NCBI GenBank assembly: GCA_029251375.1
Contig: JAQXDL010000013.1
Coordinates: 1 to 54,140 of the forward strand
DNA: 54,140 bases
Source of the DNA: Pseudomonadales bacterium
Lineage (GTDB): Bacteria; Pseudomonadota; Gammaproteobacteria; Pseudomonadales; Azotimanducaceae
Reading direction: 5' to 3'
Shown one piece after another: positions 17,401-26,231 of the stretch. The notes below the pieces were generated by a model. That model did not search any database. It was given only the letters and a program-made list of their open reading frames with translations, and was not told the DNA's origin. Made by a program: the position numbers and the translations under genes. Each line of letters starts with the position of its first letter. Within the stretch, counting starts at the first letter, position 1.

Positions 17401-18624
17401 GAACTGCTGGTCGTGACAAAGAAGGATAACTCCCACCATATTGTTGCCTATATGGACTTGGATCAATTTAAAGTCATTAACACTGCAGCTGGCCATGACG
17501 CAGGCGATCAATTGCTGATTAACATTGGCAAGCTATTAGTTAAGCAGCTTGCGGGTAGTGATTTTCTTGTCTCCCGACTCGGCGGTGATGAGTTTGGCGT
17601 GCTAATCAAAAACTGCGAGAAAGAAAGCGGCATCTCCGTGATCAAACAGTTGAGTGACGCGATCAAAGCGAACAGATTTAAGTGGGAGAAGGAAGAATTC
17701 TCATTAACGACCAGTTGTGGGGTCGTGTATGTCACAACAGAAATGGAAAATGTCTCATCAATTCTTCGTGGTGCTGATACAGCCTGTTATGCCGCCAAAG
17801 ACGCCGGTCGTGATCGCATACATGTATACGAAGTCGACGACTCGGAAATGGAGCACCGACGTGACATTATGGAATTCGTTTCTCAAATCGATCATGCCCT
17901 GAAGGAAGATAGGTTTGTACTGAACTGTCAGAAAATAGCGCCGATAGAGGATAATGGCCTCGACCATGATCACTATGAAATTTTGCTCACGGTGCTTGAT
18001 GAGAACGATAATCCGCTACCTCCGCAGGATTTTATCATCGCTGCCGAAACCTATAACCGAATGGGTGCAATAGATCGTTGGGTTATTAAGAATGCTTTTC
18101 GTTGGATTGCCGCGAACATTCTTAAATTAGATGGCTTGGGTGCATTCTCGATAAACATCTCTGGCAACTCTTTAACCGAAGACGATTTTCTTGAGTTTGT
18201 TTTAGAGCAGTTCAATGAAACTCGATTGCCGACCTCCAAAATTTGTTTCGAGATTACTGAGACTTCAGCTATTGGTAGTCTAGATGATGCAATTGAGTTC
18301 ATGGAAAAACTTAAAATTATCGGCGTACAGTTTTCACTCGATGATTTTGGCACGGGCTTGTCTTCCTATTCATACTTAAGGAATCTGCCGGTCGATTATC
18401 TGAAGATCGATGGCATCTTCGTTAAAGACATCAAAACCAATCCGAGTGACTACGCAGTAGTGAAATCTATTAACGAAATCGGTCACTTCATGGGTAAGAA
18501 AACCATTGCAGAATTTGTTGAGGACGATGAAGTGCTCGAAATTTTGAGGGAGATCGGTGTCGATTTCGCGCAGGGCTATGGTATCGGTAAGAAGATTCCG
18601 ATCACAGAATTGTTAAAAGATTAG
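14422..18624 (+). CDS. PilZ-DUF1631-GGDEF-EAL c-di-GMP protein, 1400 aa
   Basis: Very large cytoplasmic protein. An N-terminal PilZ domain (about residues 1-110) has the RxxxR arginines (RRSPR, 4-8) and a DFCDGG version of the D-x-S-x-x-G motif in which Ser is Cys. A Gln/Ala/Ser/Arg-rich linker (110-210) follows, then a DUF1631-type helical region (about 210-880). The GGDEF domain has an intact signature at 1054-1058 but no RxxD inhibitory site at the usual place. The EAL domain reads EIL at 1186-1188 and keeps the Asn, ExTE, DDFGTG (1307-1312), Lys, AE-x-VE and QGY positions of active enzymes. It could therefore sense, make and break c-di-GMP. Which activity dominates cannot be told from sequence. 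It follows the membrane GGDEF gene closely. Confidence 0.88.
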   Translation: MYKRRSPRYALHLNALVHPNEGRSWLCSIQDFCDGGMLLVEQDASRTRRSMPGINAGESVGIHFSVPSKQKDLNFRLNGVIVRVLDAGVGIQFASGMADDAMAALLNYSNSAPLQQAQATKQAERAAVTKTKKPVQPATGRNQSRTQQPASSRQSQSKTTARDSGSQAARTSPAAADRRRNQADSNAAAEPVGASKPRRRAGPIKPSESKNLVASVRAVVAKVLPEMNSAFFSYMDEELLKLARDSKSNAEQSEYFAAMSNLEKAKKRVGQGFTNEVLDQIDNPRDLKKLLEDRRSAEAERKQKQASRIKLSLVNTEEFEDWLAIANIISRSERAYERYLQEIRARLGMLVDSWGHVEANPLGTSVFCHAFDASIRNVDLSKEIRQKVYSGFEAKAIPLFRKLYISVTKLLEDSQLFPDYDEDFITPSAVTVRPSSQSAEKDNAVDEKAGSEESAQETDDADEEVDFRAELRELREELLGPSGSRRGGSSGFANRTAGRSNGGGGRNAPANVGQAISSIYCTVRDLMSGNSAASESPDFPSEDHVNFDEVQDLLGAIKQRRVESAAERPNIRQMLMGSARASNRAIAPDVMESLEVVENLVTTVETDNLVSSSAKDWIRQLELTLDKVATQETDFLNDETPHSSLEVINQLARLGGSESGSVKRTVDKIVEDINQNFDSNPQIFEDALGQLQPIVEKQSRAFTGNVQRTVKASEGLQTLVNAQRAVVDEMDTRLAGRQIPEVLLRLLMPGWRNLMVNTHLRQGQDSADWRKHVQALDQVFQHLEGSANPASADYLEPAVLLKQIESGLDSISFEPGQRAPLVNSLREMMSDDMRPEQLDVVDLSESSVAETLGFGDVKARDELRETLHNEQKNNPEWKKWLDRAKNLHVGDWLEFNGDAGDNQVSIVAWSNEDNSNFVFVNRRGIKTHDLVIEELTLKLINNEAKVLEESDLPLSDRASHQMLQNMHNQLTHQATHDELTSLVNRKEFERVLEELLVVTKKDNSHHIVAYMDLDQFKVINTAAGHDAGDQLLINIGKLLVKQLAGSDFLVSRLGGDEFGVLIKNCEKESGISVIKQLSDAIKANRFKWEKEEFSLTTSCGVVYVTTEMENVSSILRGADTACYAAKDAGRDRIHVYEVDDSEMEHRRDIMEFVSQIDHALKEDRFVLNCQKIAPIEDNGLDHDHYEILLTVLDENDNPLPPQDFIIAAETYNRMGAIDRWVIKNAFRWIAANILKLDGLGAFSINISGNSLTEDDFLEFVLEQFNETRLPTSKICFEITETSAIGSLDDAIEFMEKLKIIGVQFSLDDFGTGLSSYSYLRNLPVDYLKIDGIFVKDIKTNPSDYAVVKSINEIGHFMGKKTIAEFVEDDEVLEILREIGVDFAQGYGIGKKIPITELLKD

Positions 18625-18713
18625 CAATTTCCCGCTTTTCTCACTTTAGAGAAACGACGGTGAATTGAGTTAAGCTAACAAAAATGAAAACAACTAGCCC
18701 AATTCCCGTAACA

Positions 18714-19880
18714 CTAAATCTGTTCGATCAAGCTACTCACCATATCTACAATCTTGTCGGCCTCATCGTCGCTAATGACGAGAGGTGGCAGTAAACGAAT
18801 TGTGTTTTGACTCGTTACATTGATGAGTAATCCATTGTCCATGGCCTTTGCGACAAGGTCCGTACAAGGTGAGTCGAGTTCAATACCGATCATCAAACCT
18901 CTGCCCCTGACTTCTATCACATTGTTCAAACCAGACAGCCTTTCTCGGAAAGCATTTTGCATTCGCTCGCCGAGTTCGCCGGCACGCTGTGCAATATTGT
19001 TCTTTTGGATGTACTTCACGACGGCCGCACCGACTGCGCAAGCAAGAGGGTTGCCGCCAAAGGTAGAACCGTGATTGCCCGGTTGAAAAACTGTTGCTGC
19101 TTTGCCGCGTGCAAGACAGGCGCCAATCGGCATACCATTGCCTAAACCCTTAGCGGTGGTAACAAGGTCAGGAAGAATGCCGCTCTGTTGGTAGTTAAAA
19201 TATGTGCCAGTTCTAGCGTTGCCGGTTTGTACTTCGTCCAGCAACATAAACCAGTCATGCTCGTCGCAGATTTCCCTCACCTGTTTTAGATAGTCTTGGT
19301 CTGGAACGTGAATGCCACCTTCGCCTTGAATAGGTTCAATCATGACTGCCACAACGTTTTGATTGTTCTTAGCAATAGACTTTATTGCTTCGATATCATT
19401 AAACGGCGCTCGTAGAAACCCATTCACCAAAGGTTCAAATCCAGCTTGAACCTTGCGACTTCCTGTTGCCGTTAGGGTGGCCATCGTGCGACCGTGGAAG
19501 GCAGCATCAGTGACAATAATTGTTGGACTCTCGATGCCTTTTTGCCTGCCTGCTAAGCGACTTATTTTGATGGCACATTCATTAGCCTCCGCGCCAGAGT
19601 TTGCGAAAAAGGCATTGTCCATGCCCGAGACAGACGTTAACAAATCTGCAAGCTCTTCCTGAGCAGGAATACGGTAAAGATTTGAAGTATGGAGTAACGA
19701 ACTGGCCTGAGCAGCTATCACCTCGGTGATTGCTGGATTGGCGTGGCCGAGAGAAATGACACCGATGCCGGACAAGGCATCTAGATACTGTTTGCCGTCT
19801 TCGTCAGTTAGCCATGCGCCTTCACCTTTAGTGAACCCAATAGTAGGACGTCCATAGGTATTCATGATTGCTTCAGTCAT
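18714..19880 (-). CDS. argD: Acetylornithine aminotransferase
   Basis: PLP-dependent class-III aminotransferase of 388 aa, the fourth step of arginine synthesis; the enzyme often also serves as succinyldiaminopimelate aminotransferase. Visible marks are FANSGAEANECAIK, the AFHGRT segment, EPIQGEGG, the cofactor Asp in LLDEVQTGNARTG, and the Schiff-base Lys in TTAKGLGNGMPIGA. ATG start with GGAA upstream. It converges with the c-di-GMP gene and is divergent from the hydantoinase gene. argG lies 4.4 kb away but is not in the same operon. It could be named astC/aruC if catabolic, but the short length and lack of ast neighbours favour argD. Confidence 0.9.
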   Translation of the reverse strand: MTEAIMNTYGRPTIGFTKGEGAWLTDEDGKQYLDALSGIGVISLGHANPAITEVIAAQASSLLHTSNLYRIPAQEELADLLTSVSGMDNAFFANSGAEANECAIKISRLAGRQKGIESPTIIVTDAAFHGRTMATLTATGSRKVQAGFEPLVNGFLRAPFNDIEAIKSIAKNNQNVVAVMIEPIQGEGGIHVPDQDYLKQVREICDEHDWFMLLDEVQTGNARTGTYFNYQQSGILPDLVTTAKGLGNGMPIGACLARGKAATVFQPGNHGSTFGGNPLACAVGAAVVKYIQKNNIAQRAGELGERMQNAFRERLSGLNNVIEVRGRGLMIGIELDSPCTDLVAKAMDNGLLINVTSQNTIRLLPPLVISDDEADKIVDMVSSLIEQI

Positions 19881-19974
19881 TTATTGTTTCCAGCTTAAGT
19901 CTACACAAGGAAAAGGGGGCGATAATAAACCAGTTCAAGTAAACTCGGAAGTCATCCTTTGTAGTCTTTGCCCT

Positions 19975-21525
19975 ATGAACGCTATAGATCTAGCAATTTT
20001 TGTCAGTCGAGTGGAGTCAATTTGTGCTGAGATGGGGGCGATTCTTCAGCGCGCCGCTTTCTCGCCTAATATCAAGGATCGACTCGATTTCTCCTGCGCA
20101 CTGTTCGATTCACAAGGCGCTTTGTTCGCTCAAGCAGCTCACATCCCAGTCCACCTTGGCAGTATGGCCTATGCGATGGCGGGTATTATCGAGGGCGTGC
20201 AGTGGCAGCCAGGCGATATGCTCGTCGTCAATGATCCTTTCTTAGGTGGTACCCATCTTCCTGACGTCACCATGGTTGCACCGCTGTTTGTCGATGGTGA
20301 ATTGGTTAGCTTTGTAGCAAATCGAGCACACCATGCCAATATTGGCGCTCAAGCGCCTGGCTCGATGCCTTTGTCTAACCACATGGATCAAGAAGGTTTG
20401 TTGATTCCGCCGACGATTTTTGTTCGGCGGGGTAAATTGGTGTCCGAAATTCTAGAACAACTGACAGGTATGCCTGGTTCCGATACCAGTGGTGATTTTG
20501 CGGCTCAAGTGAGTGCGAACAGAAAAGGTGTTGAGAGACTTGGTGAACTCATCCACGCGATGGGGTTAGAGCAATTTGCAAAGGGTGTAGTCGCCATTAA
20601 TGATTATGGTGAGAAGCTAGCCAGTTCAGCTTTAGCTAGAATGCCAGCGGGTGTGTATGAGTTTAGTGACGCGATGGATAACGATGGGTTCGGGGCAGAA
20701 TATATACCGATAAAAGTGAGTCTCGATATCTCAGCGGCAGGCATCAATGTCGATTTTGAGGGTACCGCAGCGCAGGTTGCCGGCAATATCAACTGCCCCT
20801 TGTCCGTGACCGCCGCTTCTGTTTATTACGCCTTTCGTTGCTTATTACCGGCGCAAACGCCGAACTGTGCCGGCACTTATCGTTGCATCAGCATCAAAGC
20901 GCCACAAAACTGCTTAGTCAACGCGTCACGACCTGCTGCAACAGCGGCAGGAAATGTTGAGACATCCATGCGCTTGGTTGATGTGATGTTGGGCGCACTT
21001 GCGAAGGTGATTCCGGACGAAATTCCAGCTGCCAGTCAAGGTACGATGAATAATGTCGCGATGGGTTCTAGGGGCACACAATCATCTTGGGACTATTATG
21101 AAACGATTGGTGGCGGCATGGGCGCCTGTCGTCAAAGCCAGGGTCTATCTGGCGTTCAGTGTCATATGACCAATACGTTAAACACACCTATCGAAAGTTT
21201 AGAACAGCATTATCCGCTGCGGATAGAGCGCTATCAGCTTAGAGAAAGATCGGGTGGTGCGGGTGCGTTTAAGGGTGGGGACGGTCTGATTCGAGACTTT
21301 GTTTTTTTAGCAGATACCGACGTAACATTGCTGACGGAGAGACGCACCGCGGGTCCTTGGGGTCTTGAAGGTGGCTCTGCAGGACTGTCTGGTTCGAACA
21401 CCTTAGATGGTGAGTTGCTGCCAGCCAAGGTTCAATTTAAGGCAGAGCGGGGACAAGTGCTGAGCATCGAAACGCCGGGCGGTGGCGGATATGGCGTTGC
21501 GTCTTCATCTGTCGAACCGTCGTGA
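19975..21525 (+). CDS. Hydantoinase B/oxoprolinase family protein (HyuB-like)
   Basis: Cytoplasmic 516-aa protein of the HyuB family, the B subunit or domain of ATP-dependent hydantoinases and 5-oxoprolinases. Typical segments are RAAFSPNIKDRLDFSCALFD, HIPVHLGSM, GDMLVVNDPFLGGTHLPDVT and, at the end, GGAGAFKGGDGLIRDF and ETPGGGGYG. The frame is open to 19864, overlapping the divergent argD start; the ATG at 19975 begins exactly where family members do. No Shine-Dalgarno was seen at either start. The usual HyuA (ATPase) partner is not adjacent, so the subunit is an orphan here. Substrate unknown; 5-oxoproline is the commonest in the family. Confidence 0.85.
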   Translation: MNAIDLAIFVSRVESICAEMGAILQRAAFSPNIKDRLDFSCALFDSQGALFAQAAHIPVHLGSMAYAMAGIIEGVQWQPGDMLVVNDPFLGGTHLPDVTMVAPLFVDGELVSFVANRAHHANIGAQAPGSMPLSNHMDQEGLLIPPTIFVRRGKLVSEILEQLTGMPGSDTSGDFAAQVSANRKGVERLGELIHAMGLEQFAKGVVAINDYGEKLASSALARMPAGVYEFSDAMDNDGFGAEYIPIKVSLDISAAGINVDFEGTAAQVAGNINCPLSVTAASVYYAFRCLLPAQTPNCAGTYRCISIKAPQNCLVNASRPAATAAGNVETSMRLVDVMLGALAKVIPDEIPAASQGTMNNVAMGSRGTQSSWDYYETIGGGMGACRQSQGLSGVQCHMTNTLNTPIESLEQHYPLRIERYQLRERSGGAGAFKGGDGLIRDFVFLADTDVTLLTERRTAGPWGLEGGSAGLSGSNTLDGELLPAKVQFKAERGQVLSIETPGGGGYGVASSSVEPS

Positions 21526-21745
21526 TCAGTTAGTCTACTGAGTGACCGCACTCAAGCCGGAAACTAAAGCTTCCAGCTCTGCGTTAGTGTAATGATCCGG
21601 TTGTTTAACATGGTTCAAGGCGACAATTGAGTGTCCCCAAATGCTCTTATTGCCAAAAAACTAAATAAAGTACGCAATGGACTAAGCAATGCATCAAAAA
21701 AGCGTTAGAATCGCGCTATTCGAATAAGCAGCAGAGATTTATTAC

Positions 21746-22063
21746 ATGGACATTCTTGAAACAATCAAAGATCAGGTAACCGCAAACCCTATTTTGCTAT
21801 ACATGAAGGGCTCACCTGAACAACCACAGTGTGGTTTTTCCTCTCAGGCATCTCAAGCGTTGATGGCTTGTGGTGAAAAGTTTGCCTATATTGATATCTT
21901 GTCGAACCCTGAAATTCGAGCAAATTTACCCCAGTATTCCGACTGGCCAACATTTCCGCAGCTGTTTGTTGCCGGCGAGCTTGTTGGTGGCTGTGACATC
22001 ATTATGGAGATGTATAACAGCGGCGAGTTGTTGCCTATCGTGAAATCAGCAACGTCTGAATAA
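21746..22063 (+). CDS. grxD: Monothiol glutaredoxin Grx4
   Basis: Glutaredoxin of 105 aa with the monothiol CGFS active site at residues 29-32, preceded by LYMKGSPEQPQ; WPTFPQLFVAGELVGGCDI completes the glutathione-binding fold. Grx4 proteins carry a glutathione-ligated 2Fe-2S cluster and pass it to Fe-S targets, often with BolA. The length equals that of other bacterial Grx4. The gene is alone and is followed by a stem-loop 10 bp after the stop. rnt lies next to grxD in other gammaproteobacteria too. Confidence 0.95.
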   Translation: MDILETIKDQVTANPILLYMKGSPEQPQCGFSSQASQALMACGEKFAYIDILSNPEIRANLPQYSDWPTFPQLFVAGELVGGCDIIMEMYNSGELLPIVKSATSE

Positions 22064-22072
22064 CGTTTGAAG

Positions 22073-22098
22073 AGACGCTAAACTAACGTTTAGCGTCT
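22073..22098 (+). terminator. Stem-loop after grxD
   Basis: AGACGCTAAAC (22073-22083), TAAC loop, GTTTAGCGTCT (22088-22098): a perfect 11-bp stem just after the stop codon. The T-tract is poor, so termination strength is uncertain. Confidence 0.7.
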
Positions 22099-22212
22099 TG
22101 TCTGACCTGACTAAGGTGCGTTTTTGTTTTTGAGCTGGTCGGGTTCTTCACTATTTTGATTGGCGTGTTCGGCATTGCCATGTGGCGCAAGCCCCGTTCG
22201 CCATCGAATGTT

Positions 22213-22254
22213 TAAGCACTCACTCCTAAGCACTCACTGCTAAGCACTCACCAC
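22213..22254. repeat. 14-bp tandem repeat, 3 copies
   Basis: TAAGCACTCACTCC, TAAGCACTCACTGC and TAAGCACTCACCAC lie end to end in the gap between grxD and the end of rnt. Confidence 0.9.
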
Positions 22255-22276
22255 GAATCACTGGTGGGCGTGCAGC

Positions 22277-22903
22277 TTAATGTTGCATTAAACCGCCAAG
22301 TTCTTTCCATTTGTTCACGATTGAACAAAAGATGTCTGCGGTTTTTTCACAGTCATACAGGGCTGAGTGGGCTTCATCTGCATCGAAGCTGATACCGGCT
22401 ACTTCGCAAGCGCGGGCTAAAACTGTCTGCCGGTAGGCGAGGCCACATAATGTTGCGGTATCAAAAGACGAGAAAGGGTGGAAGGGATTGCGTTTAATAT
22501 TGCAGCGGTCAGAGGCGCTGTTTAGAAAGCCCTGATCAAAAGAAGCATTGTGCGCGACTAATACTGCTCGCTGACAACCGGTTTCTCTCACAGCCCTTCT
22601 TACAGCTTGAAAAACATCCATGAGCGCATCTTTTTCTGGGATTGCCATTCTCAAGGGATTGTCAGGATCTATGCCCGTGAAGTCGAGCGAGGCTTGTTCA
22701 ATATTCGCCCCCTTAAAAGGCTCTACGTTGTGGAATATTGTTTCACCCCGAACGAGTTGGCCCTCGTCATTCATATCGATAATGGTTGCGGCGATTTCAA
22801 GTAGAGCGTCGGTTGCAGCATTAAATCCACCTGTTTCTAGGTCGATAACGACAGGTAGAAAACCGCGAAAACGAAAAGCTATTGGTCTTTTTGGGTCGGT
22901 CAA
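22277..22903 (-). CDS. rnt: Ribonuclease T
   Basis: DEDDh 3'-5' exoribonuclease of 208 aa that trims tRNA 3' ends and other stable RNAs. The acidic residues are in VIDLETGG (residues 19-26), HNASFDQGF, and the H-x4-D motif HSALYD near the C-terminus; FRGFLPVVIDLETGGFN is characteristic of RNase T. The start is TTG with AAGGA six bases upstream. It lies 35 bp downstream of pyrC on the same strand and is probably co-transcribed, an order also seen in Pseudomonas. Confidence 0.95.
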   Translation of the reverse strand: MTDPKRPIAFRFRGFLPVVIDLETGGFNAATDALLEIAATIIDMNDEGQLVRGETIFHNVEPFKGANIEQASLDFTGIDPDNPLRMAIPEKDALMDVFQAVRRAVRETGCQRAVLVAHNASFDQGFLNSASDRCNIKRNPFHPFSSFDTATLCGLAYRQTVLARACEVAGISFDADEAHSALYDCEKTADIFCSIVNKWKELGGLMQH

Positions 22904-22938
22904 TTGAATCCTTATTGCAGAAAACTGCTAAGAGAAAG

Positions 22939-23973
22939 TTACACAACACGCCAGTTTATGACATCGCCGTTTTTAATTGGTCCAAGCATATCATCGCCAA
23001 ACTTTAGAAACTCAGGTACCTGCCACGGTGATTCAGTCAGGGTTATTTTATCCTGATTTCGCGGCAGTCCATAAAAATCAGGACCGTAAAAGCTACTAAA
23101 TGCTTCGAGTTTATCTATCTCACCGATCGAATCGAATACTTCTGCATACAGTTCCAATGCCGCGTGAGCGGTATAGCAGCCAGCAGCGCAACCACACATG
23201 TTCTCTTTCCTTGAACGCGGGTGGGGCGCAGAATCCGTGCCTAGAAAGAATTTTTGGCTGCCGGACGTCGCGGCTTCTAACAACGCATTTTGATGTGTAT
23301 TGCGTTTCAAGATCGGCAGACAATATTGAATGGGTTTGATTCCGCCAGCCAACATATCGTTGCGATTGTACATGAGATGGTGTGCGGTGATTGTTGCGGC
23401 AACATTCGGCGAGCAGCCGAGCACAAACTCGACGGCTTCTTTTGTGGAGATGTGTTCGAGAATTATTTTCAAAGATGTAAATTTCTCAACAAGCGGTTGT
23501 AACGAACTGTCTATAAATATCGCTTCTCGATCAAAGATATCGGTTTCAGGATGGGTGACCTCACCATGCAAACACAAAGGTATCTGATGATTCTGCATCG
23601 CTTCGAAAACAGGGTACATGGACTCGATCTCTGAAACCCCTGATTCTGAATTGGTTGTCGCTCCCGCCGGGTAAAATTTAAACGCACTGATAATGCCGCT
23701 TTCTTTAGCCAATTTGACCGTTTCCGACGTTGTCTCCGGGGTGATGTATAGCGTCATCAGCGGCTGAAATGCTGCGCCGGCTGGAATCTGCTGAATAATT
23801 CGGTCGCGATAAGCCTCGGCGGCTGCGACGGTATCAACGGCTGGCACAAGATTGGGCATGACAATGGCCCTGCCGAAATATCGAGCGACATCCGCTACGG
23901 TATCCTTCAGATAGTCACCGTCTCTGAGGTGTATGTGCCAGTCATCTGGGCGTGTAAGGGTAATGTTGCGCAT
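22939..23973 (-). CDS. pyrC: Dihydroorotase (class II)
   Basis: Zinc enzyme of 344 aa that closes carbamoyl-aspartate to dihydroorotate in pyrimidine synthesis. Visible are the metal-binding H-x-H in [11 protein letters not shown] at the N-terminus, the carboxylated Lys in [14 protein letters not shown], metal His in LCLHGEV and LEHIST, and the catalytic Asp in LGTDSAPHP. Length matches the E. coli-type enzyme. It is first in a two-gene unit with rnt and divergent from argG across a 317-bp gap holding a tandem repeat. Confidence 0.95.
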   Translation of the reverse strand: MRNITLTRPDDWHIHLRDGDYLKDTVADVARYFGRAIVMPNLVPAVDTVAAAEAYRDRIIQQIPAGAAFQPLMTLYITPETTSETVKLAKESGIISAFKFYPAGATTNSESGVSEIESMYPVFEAMQNHQIPLCLHGEVTHPETDIFDREAIFIDSSLQPLVEKFTSLKIILEHISTKEAVEFVLGCSPNVAATITAHHLMYNRNDMLAGGIKPIQYCLPILKRNTHQNALLEAATSGSQKFFLGTDSAPHPRSRKENMCGCAAGCYTAHAALELYAEVFDSIGEIDKLEAFSSFYGPDFYGLPRNQDKITLTESPWQVPEFLKFGDDMLGPIKNGDVINWRVV

Positions 23974-24290
23974 AGGAATTTCGTATTGAATGGTTGATAG
24001 TGTCGGGGCGCAAGTGTACTACAGTTTGGATAGACGTTGCGCCCGTGTTGTGTCGATGTGATACCTAAGTTTTCCTCCTGTTCTGTCGCTGTTGTGCCTA
24101 AGTTGTGCCTAAGTTATGCCTAAGTTATGCCTAAGTTGTGCCTATGTTGTACCTAGGATGTATAGAGTTTGTCTTGCATAGCATTGGGTCTATAGTGAAA
24201 TTGTTCAGTGGTTCGTGCCGGTTTGATATTTTTGGTAGGTAACTGGGCTGAGATTTTGGTAACATTCGGCTTTTTTCAAGGCCTAGCATC
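23974..24290. other. Divergent pyrC/argG promoter region
   Basis: About 320 bp separates the two biosynthetic genes. It holds the 11-bp tandem repeat at 24094-24159. No convincing promoter pair or ARG-box-like site could be assigned by eye. Confidence 0.45.
24094..24159. repeat. 11-bp tandem repeat, 6 copies
   Basis: Units [AG]TGCCTAAGTT at 24094, 24105, 24116 and 24127, followed by two degenerate copies at 24138 and 24149. A further isolated copy-like ATACCTAAGTT lies at 24061-24071. The 11-bp period is near one helical turn, so the units present the same face of DNA. Confidence 0.9.
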
Positions 24291-25526
24291 GTGACTGCAA
24301 AGAATTCTTCCATCAATAAAATTGTCCTGTCTTACTCCGGTGGCCTAGATACCACTGCTATATTGAAATGGCTGCAAGAGACTTACGATTGCGAAGTGGT
24401 AACCTTCACTGCTGATTTGGGTGATGGCGATGACTATGCGCCTGTCAGACAGAAAGCACTGAATTCAGGTGCCTCAGAAGTTTTCATTGATGATCTGCGC
24501 GAAGAGTTTGTTAAGGATTTTGTTTTCCCAATGTTCCGCGGCAACACCATCTACGAAGGTGAATATCTGCTGGGTACATCCATCGCTCGGCCTTTGATTG
24601 CGAAACGTCTCATCGAGATCGCCAATGAAACTGGCTCTGATGCTATTTCTCACGGGGCAACAGGTAAAGGCAATGATCAGGTCCGATTTGAGCTCGGCGC
24701 TTATGCCTTGAAGCCTGATATTAAGGTTGTTGCACCCTGGCGCGAATGGGATTTGACGTCACGGGAGTCATTGCTCAAGTTTTGTGAAACGCATCAGATA
24801 CCGGTTGACCGTAAACACGAAGGCGATAAATCACCTTATTCCATGGATGCAAATCTACTGCATATCTCTTACGAGGGCGGCATCTTGGAGGACCCAAATG
24901 CTGAGCCGGAGGAGTCAATGTGGTTATGGTCAAATTCTCCTGAAGCTGCGCCAGACACGCCGACTTATATTGAACTTACTTACAAAGGCGGCGATATTAC
25001 CGCGATCGATGGTGTCGAGATGTCGCCAGCGACTGTTCTAACCCACTTGAATAAGGTTGGCGGCGAGCACGGCATAGGCCGGGTGGATATTGTAGAGAAT
25101 CGATACGTCGGTATGAAAGCGCGCGGTTGCTATGAATCGCCAGGGGGCACGATTTTGCTCAAAGGACATCGCGCGATTGAATCTGTGACTTTAGACAGAG
25201 AGCTAGGCCATCTGAAGGATGACCTGATGCCGAGATACGCCAGCCTTATTTATAATGGCTACTGGTGGTCACCGGAAAGGATTGCCTTGCAGGCGCTGAT
25301 TGATGACTCGCAGCGATACGTTAACGGCGTCGTGAGACTAAAACTATACAAAGGTAACGTTATTGTTGTTGGGCGAGAATCGTTAACTGATTCTCTCTAC
25401 GATGGAAATATTGTGACCTTTGAAGATGATGCCGGCGCCTATGATCAGAAAGATGCAGAGGGCTTTATTCGCCTTAACGCTTTGCGGCTCAAGGTCGCCA
25501 GCAAGAAAAATAGGAAGATGATTTAA
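24291..25526 (+). CDS. argG: Argininosuccinate synthase
   Basis: Cytoplasmic enzyme of 411 aa joining citrulline and aspartate at the cost of ATP to AMP. The ATP-binding P-loop SYSGGLDTT is near the N-terminus, followed by [40 protein letters not shown] and YESPGGT, all typical. The start is GTG. The stop codon overlaps the stop of the convergent nth gene, so no terminator fits between them. Confidence 0.96.
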   Translation: MTAKNSSINKIVLSYSGGLDTTAILKWLQETYDCEVVTFTADLGDGDDYAPVRQKALNSGASEVFIDDLREEFVKDFVFPMFRGNTIYEGEYLLGTSIARPLIAKRLIEIANETGSDAISHGATGKGNDQVRFELGAYALKPDIKVVAPWREWDLTSRESLLKFCETHQIPVDRKHEGDKSPYSMDANLLHISYEGGILEDPNAEPEESMWLWSNSPEAAPDTPTYIELTYKGGDITAIDGVEMSPATVLTHLNKVGGEHGIGRVDIVENRYVGMKARGCYESPGGTILLKGHRAIESVTLDRELGHLKDDLMPRYASLIYNGYWWSPERIALQALIDDSQRYVNGVVRLKLYKGNVIVVGRESLTDSLYDGNIVTFEDDAGAYDQKDAEGFIRLNALRLKVASKKNRKMI

Positions 25527-26167
25527 TCGTCTAAATCCTGTTTTTTGCCTTTGTATTCGCATAGATCGTAGATCACGCAGGCACCACAGCGAGGGTTCCT
25601 CGCTGTGCAAACATACCGACCGTGTAAAATGAACCAATGATGTGCATCTAAAATAAACTCATCCTCAATCACCTTGATGAGTTTATCCTCAACCTGCCGA
25701 ACATTCTTACCTGGTGCGAATTTGATCCTATTCGACAGGCGAAAAATGTGCGTATCGACCGCCATAGTAGGCTGACGAAAGGCTGTGTTTAGAACGACAT
25801 TGGCGGTCTTTCGTCCCACCCCCGGTAATGCTTCAAGTGCCTGTCGATTATTAGGCACCTCGCTACCGTGCTCATCTATCAGCATGCGACAGGTCTTAAT
25901 GACATTGGCGGCCTTACTGTTATACAGGCCAATCGTCTTGATATATTCTTTGAGACCTTTTTCGCCCAATGCAAAAATAGCCTCGGGCGTATTAGCGACC
26001 TTGTAGAGCTTGTCCGTTGCCTTGTTTACCGACACATCTGTAGCTTGTGCGGACAAGATCACAGCAATCATTAACTCAAAGGTTGAATCGAAATTTAACT
26101 CTGTTGTTGGTGTGGGATTCTCGTCCCGCAGGCGTGTCAAAATTTCGCGGCGCTTGTCTTTATTCAT
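25523..26167 (-). CDS. nth: Endonuclease III
   Basis: Base-excision repair glycosylase/AP lyase of 214 aa for oxidised pyrimidines. The helix-hairpin-helix [13 protein letters not shown] includes the catalytic Lys, the catalytic Asp is in [11 protein letters not shown], and the C-terminal 4Fe-4S loop has C-x6-C-x2-C-x5-C spacing ([17 protein letters not shown]). It ends the metG-rnf operon, 52 bp after rnfE, the standard position of nth in gammaproteobacteria. The gap contains a 14-bp tandem repeat. Confidence 0.96.
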   Translation of the reverse strand: MNKDKRREILTRLRDENPTPTTELNFDSTFELMIAVILSAQATDVSVNKATDKLYKVANTPEAIFALGEKGLKEYIKTIGLYNSKAANVIKTCRMLIDEHGSEVPNNRQALEALPGVGRKTANVVLNTAFRQPTMAVDTHIFRLSNRIKFAPGKNVRQVEDKLIKVIEDEFILDAHHWFILHGRYVCTARNPRCGACVIYDLCEYKGKKQDLDD

Positions 26168-26181
26168 TGGTTATCTTTCGC

Positions 26182-26231
26182 AGTTCATCATTCATAGTTC
26201 ATCATTCATAGTTGATCATTCATCGTTGATC
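26182..26231. repeat. 14-bp tandem repeat spanning the rnfE 3' end
   Basis: AGTTCATCATTCAT at 26182 and 26196, AGTTGATCATTCAT at 26210, and a partial fourth unit from 26224. The rnfE stop codon and last codons lie inside the array, so the C-terminus may have been reshaped by repeat growth. Confidence 0.85.

Noticed and set aside
24094-24159. CRISPR-like array
   Set aside because: Units of 11-16 bp lie directly end to end with no unique spacers, here and at the other arrays; no cas genes are present.
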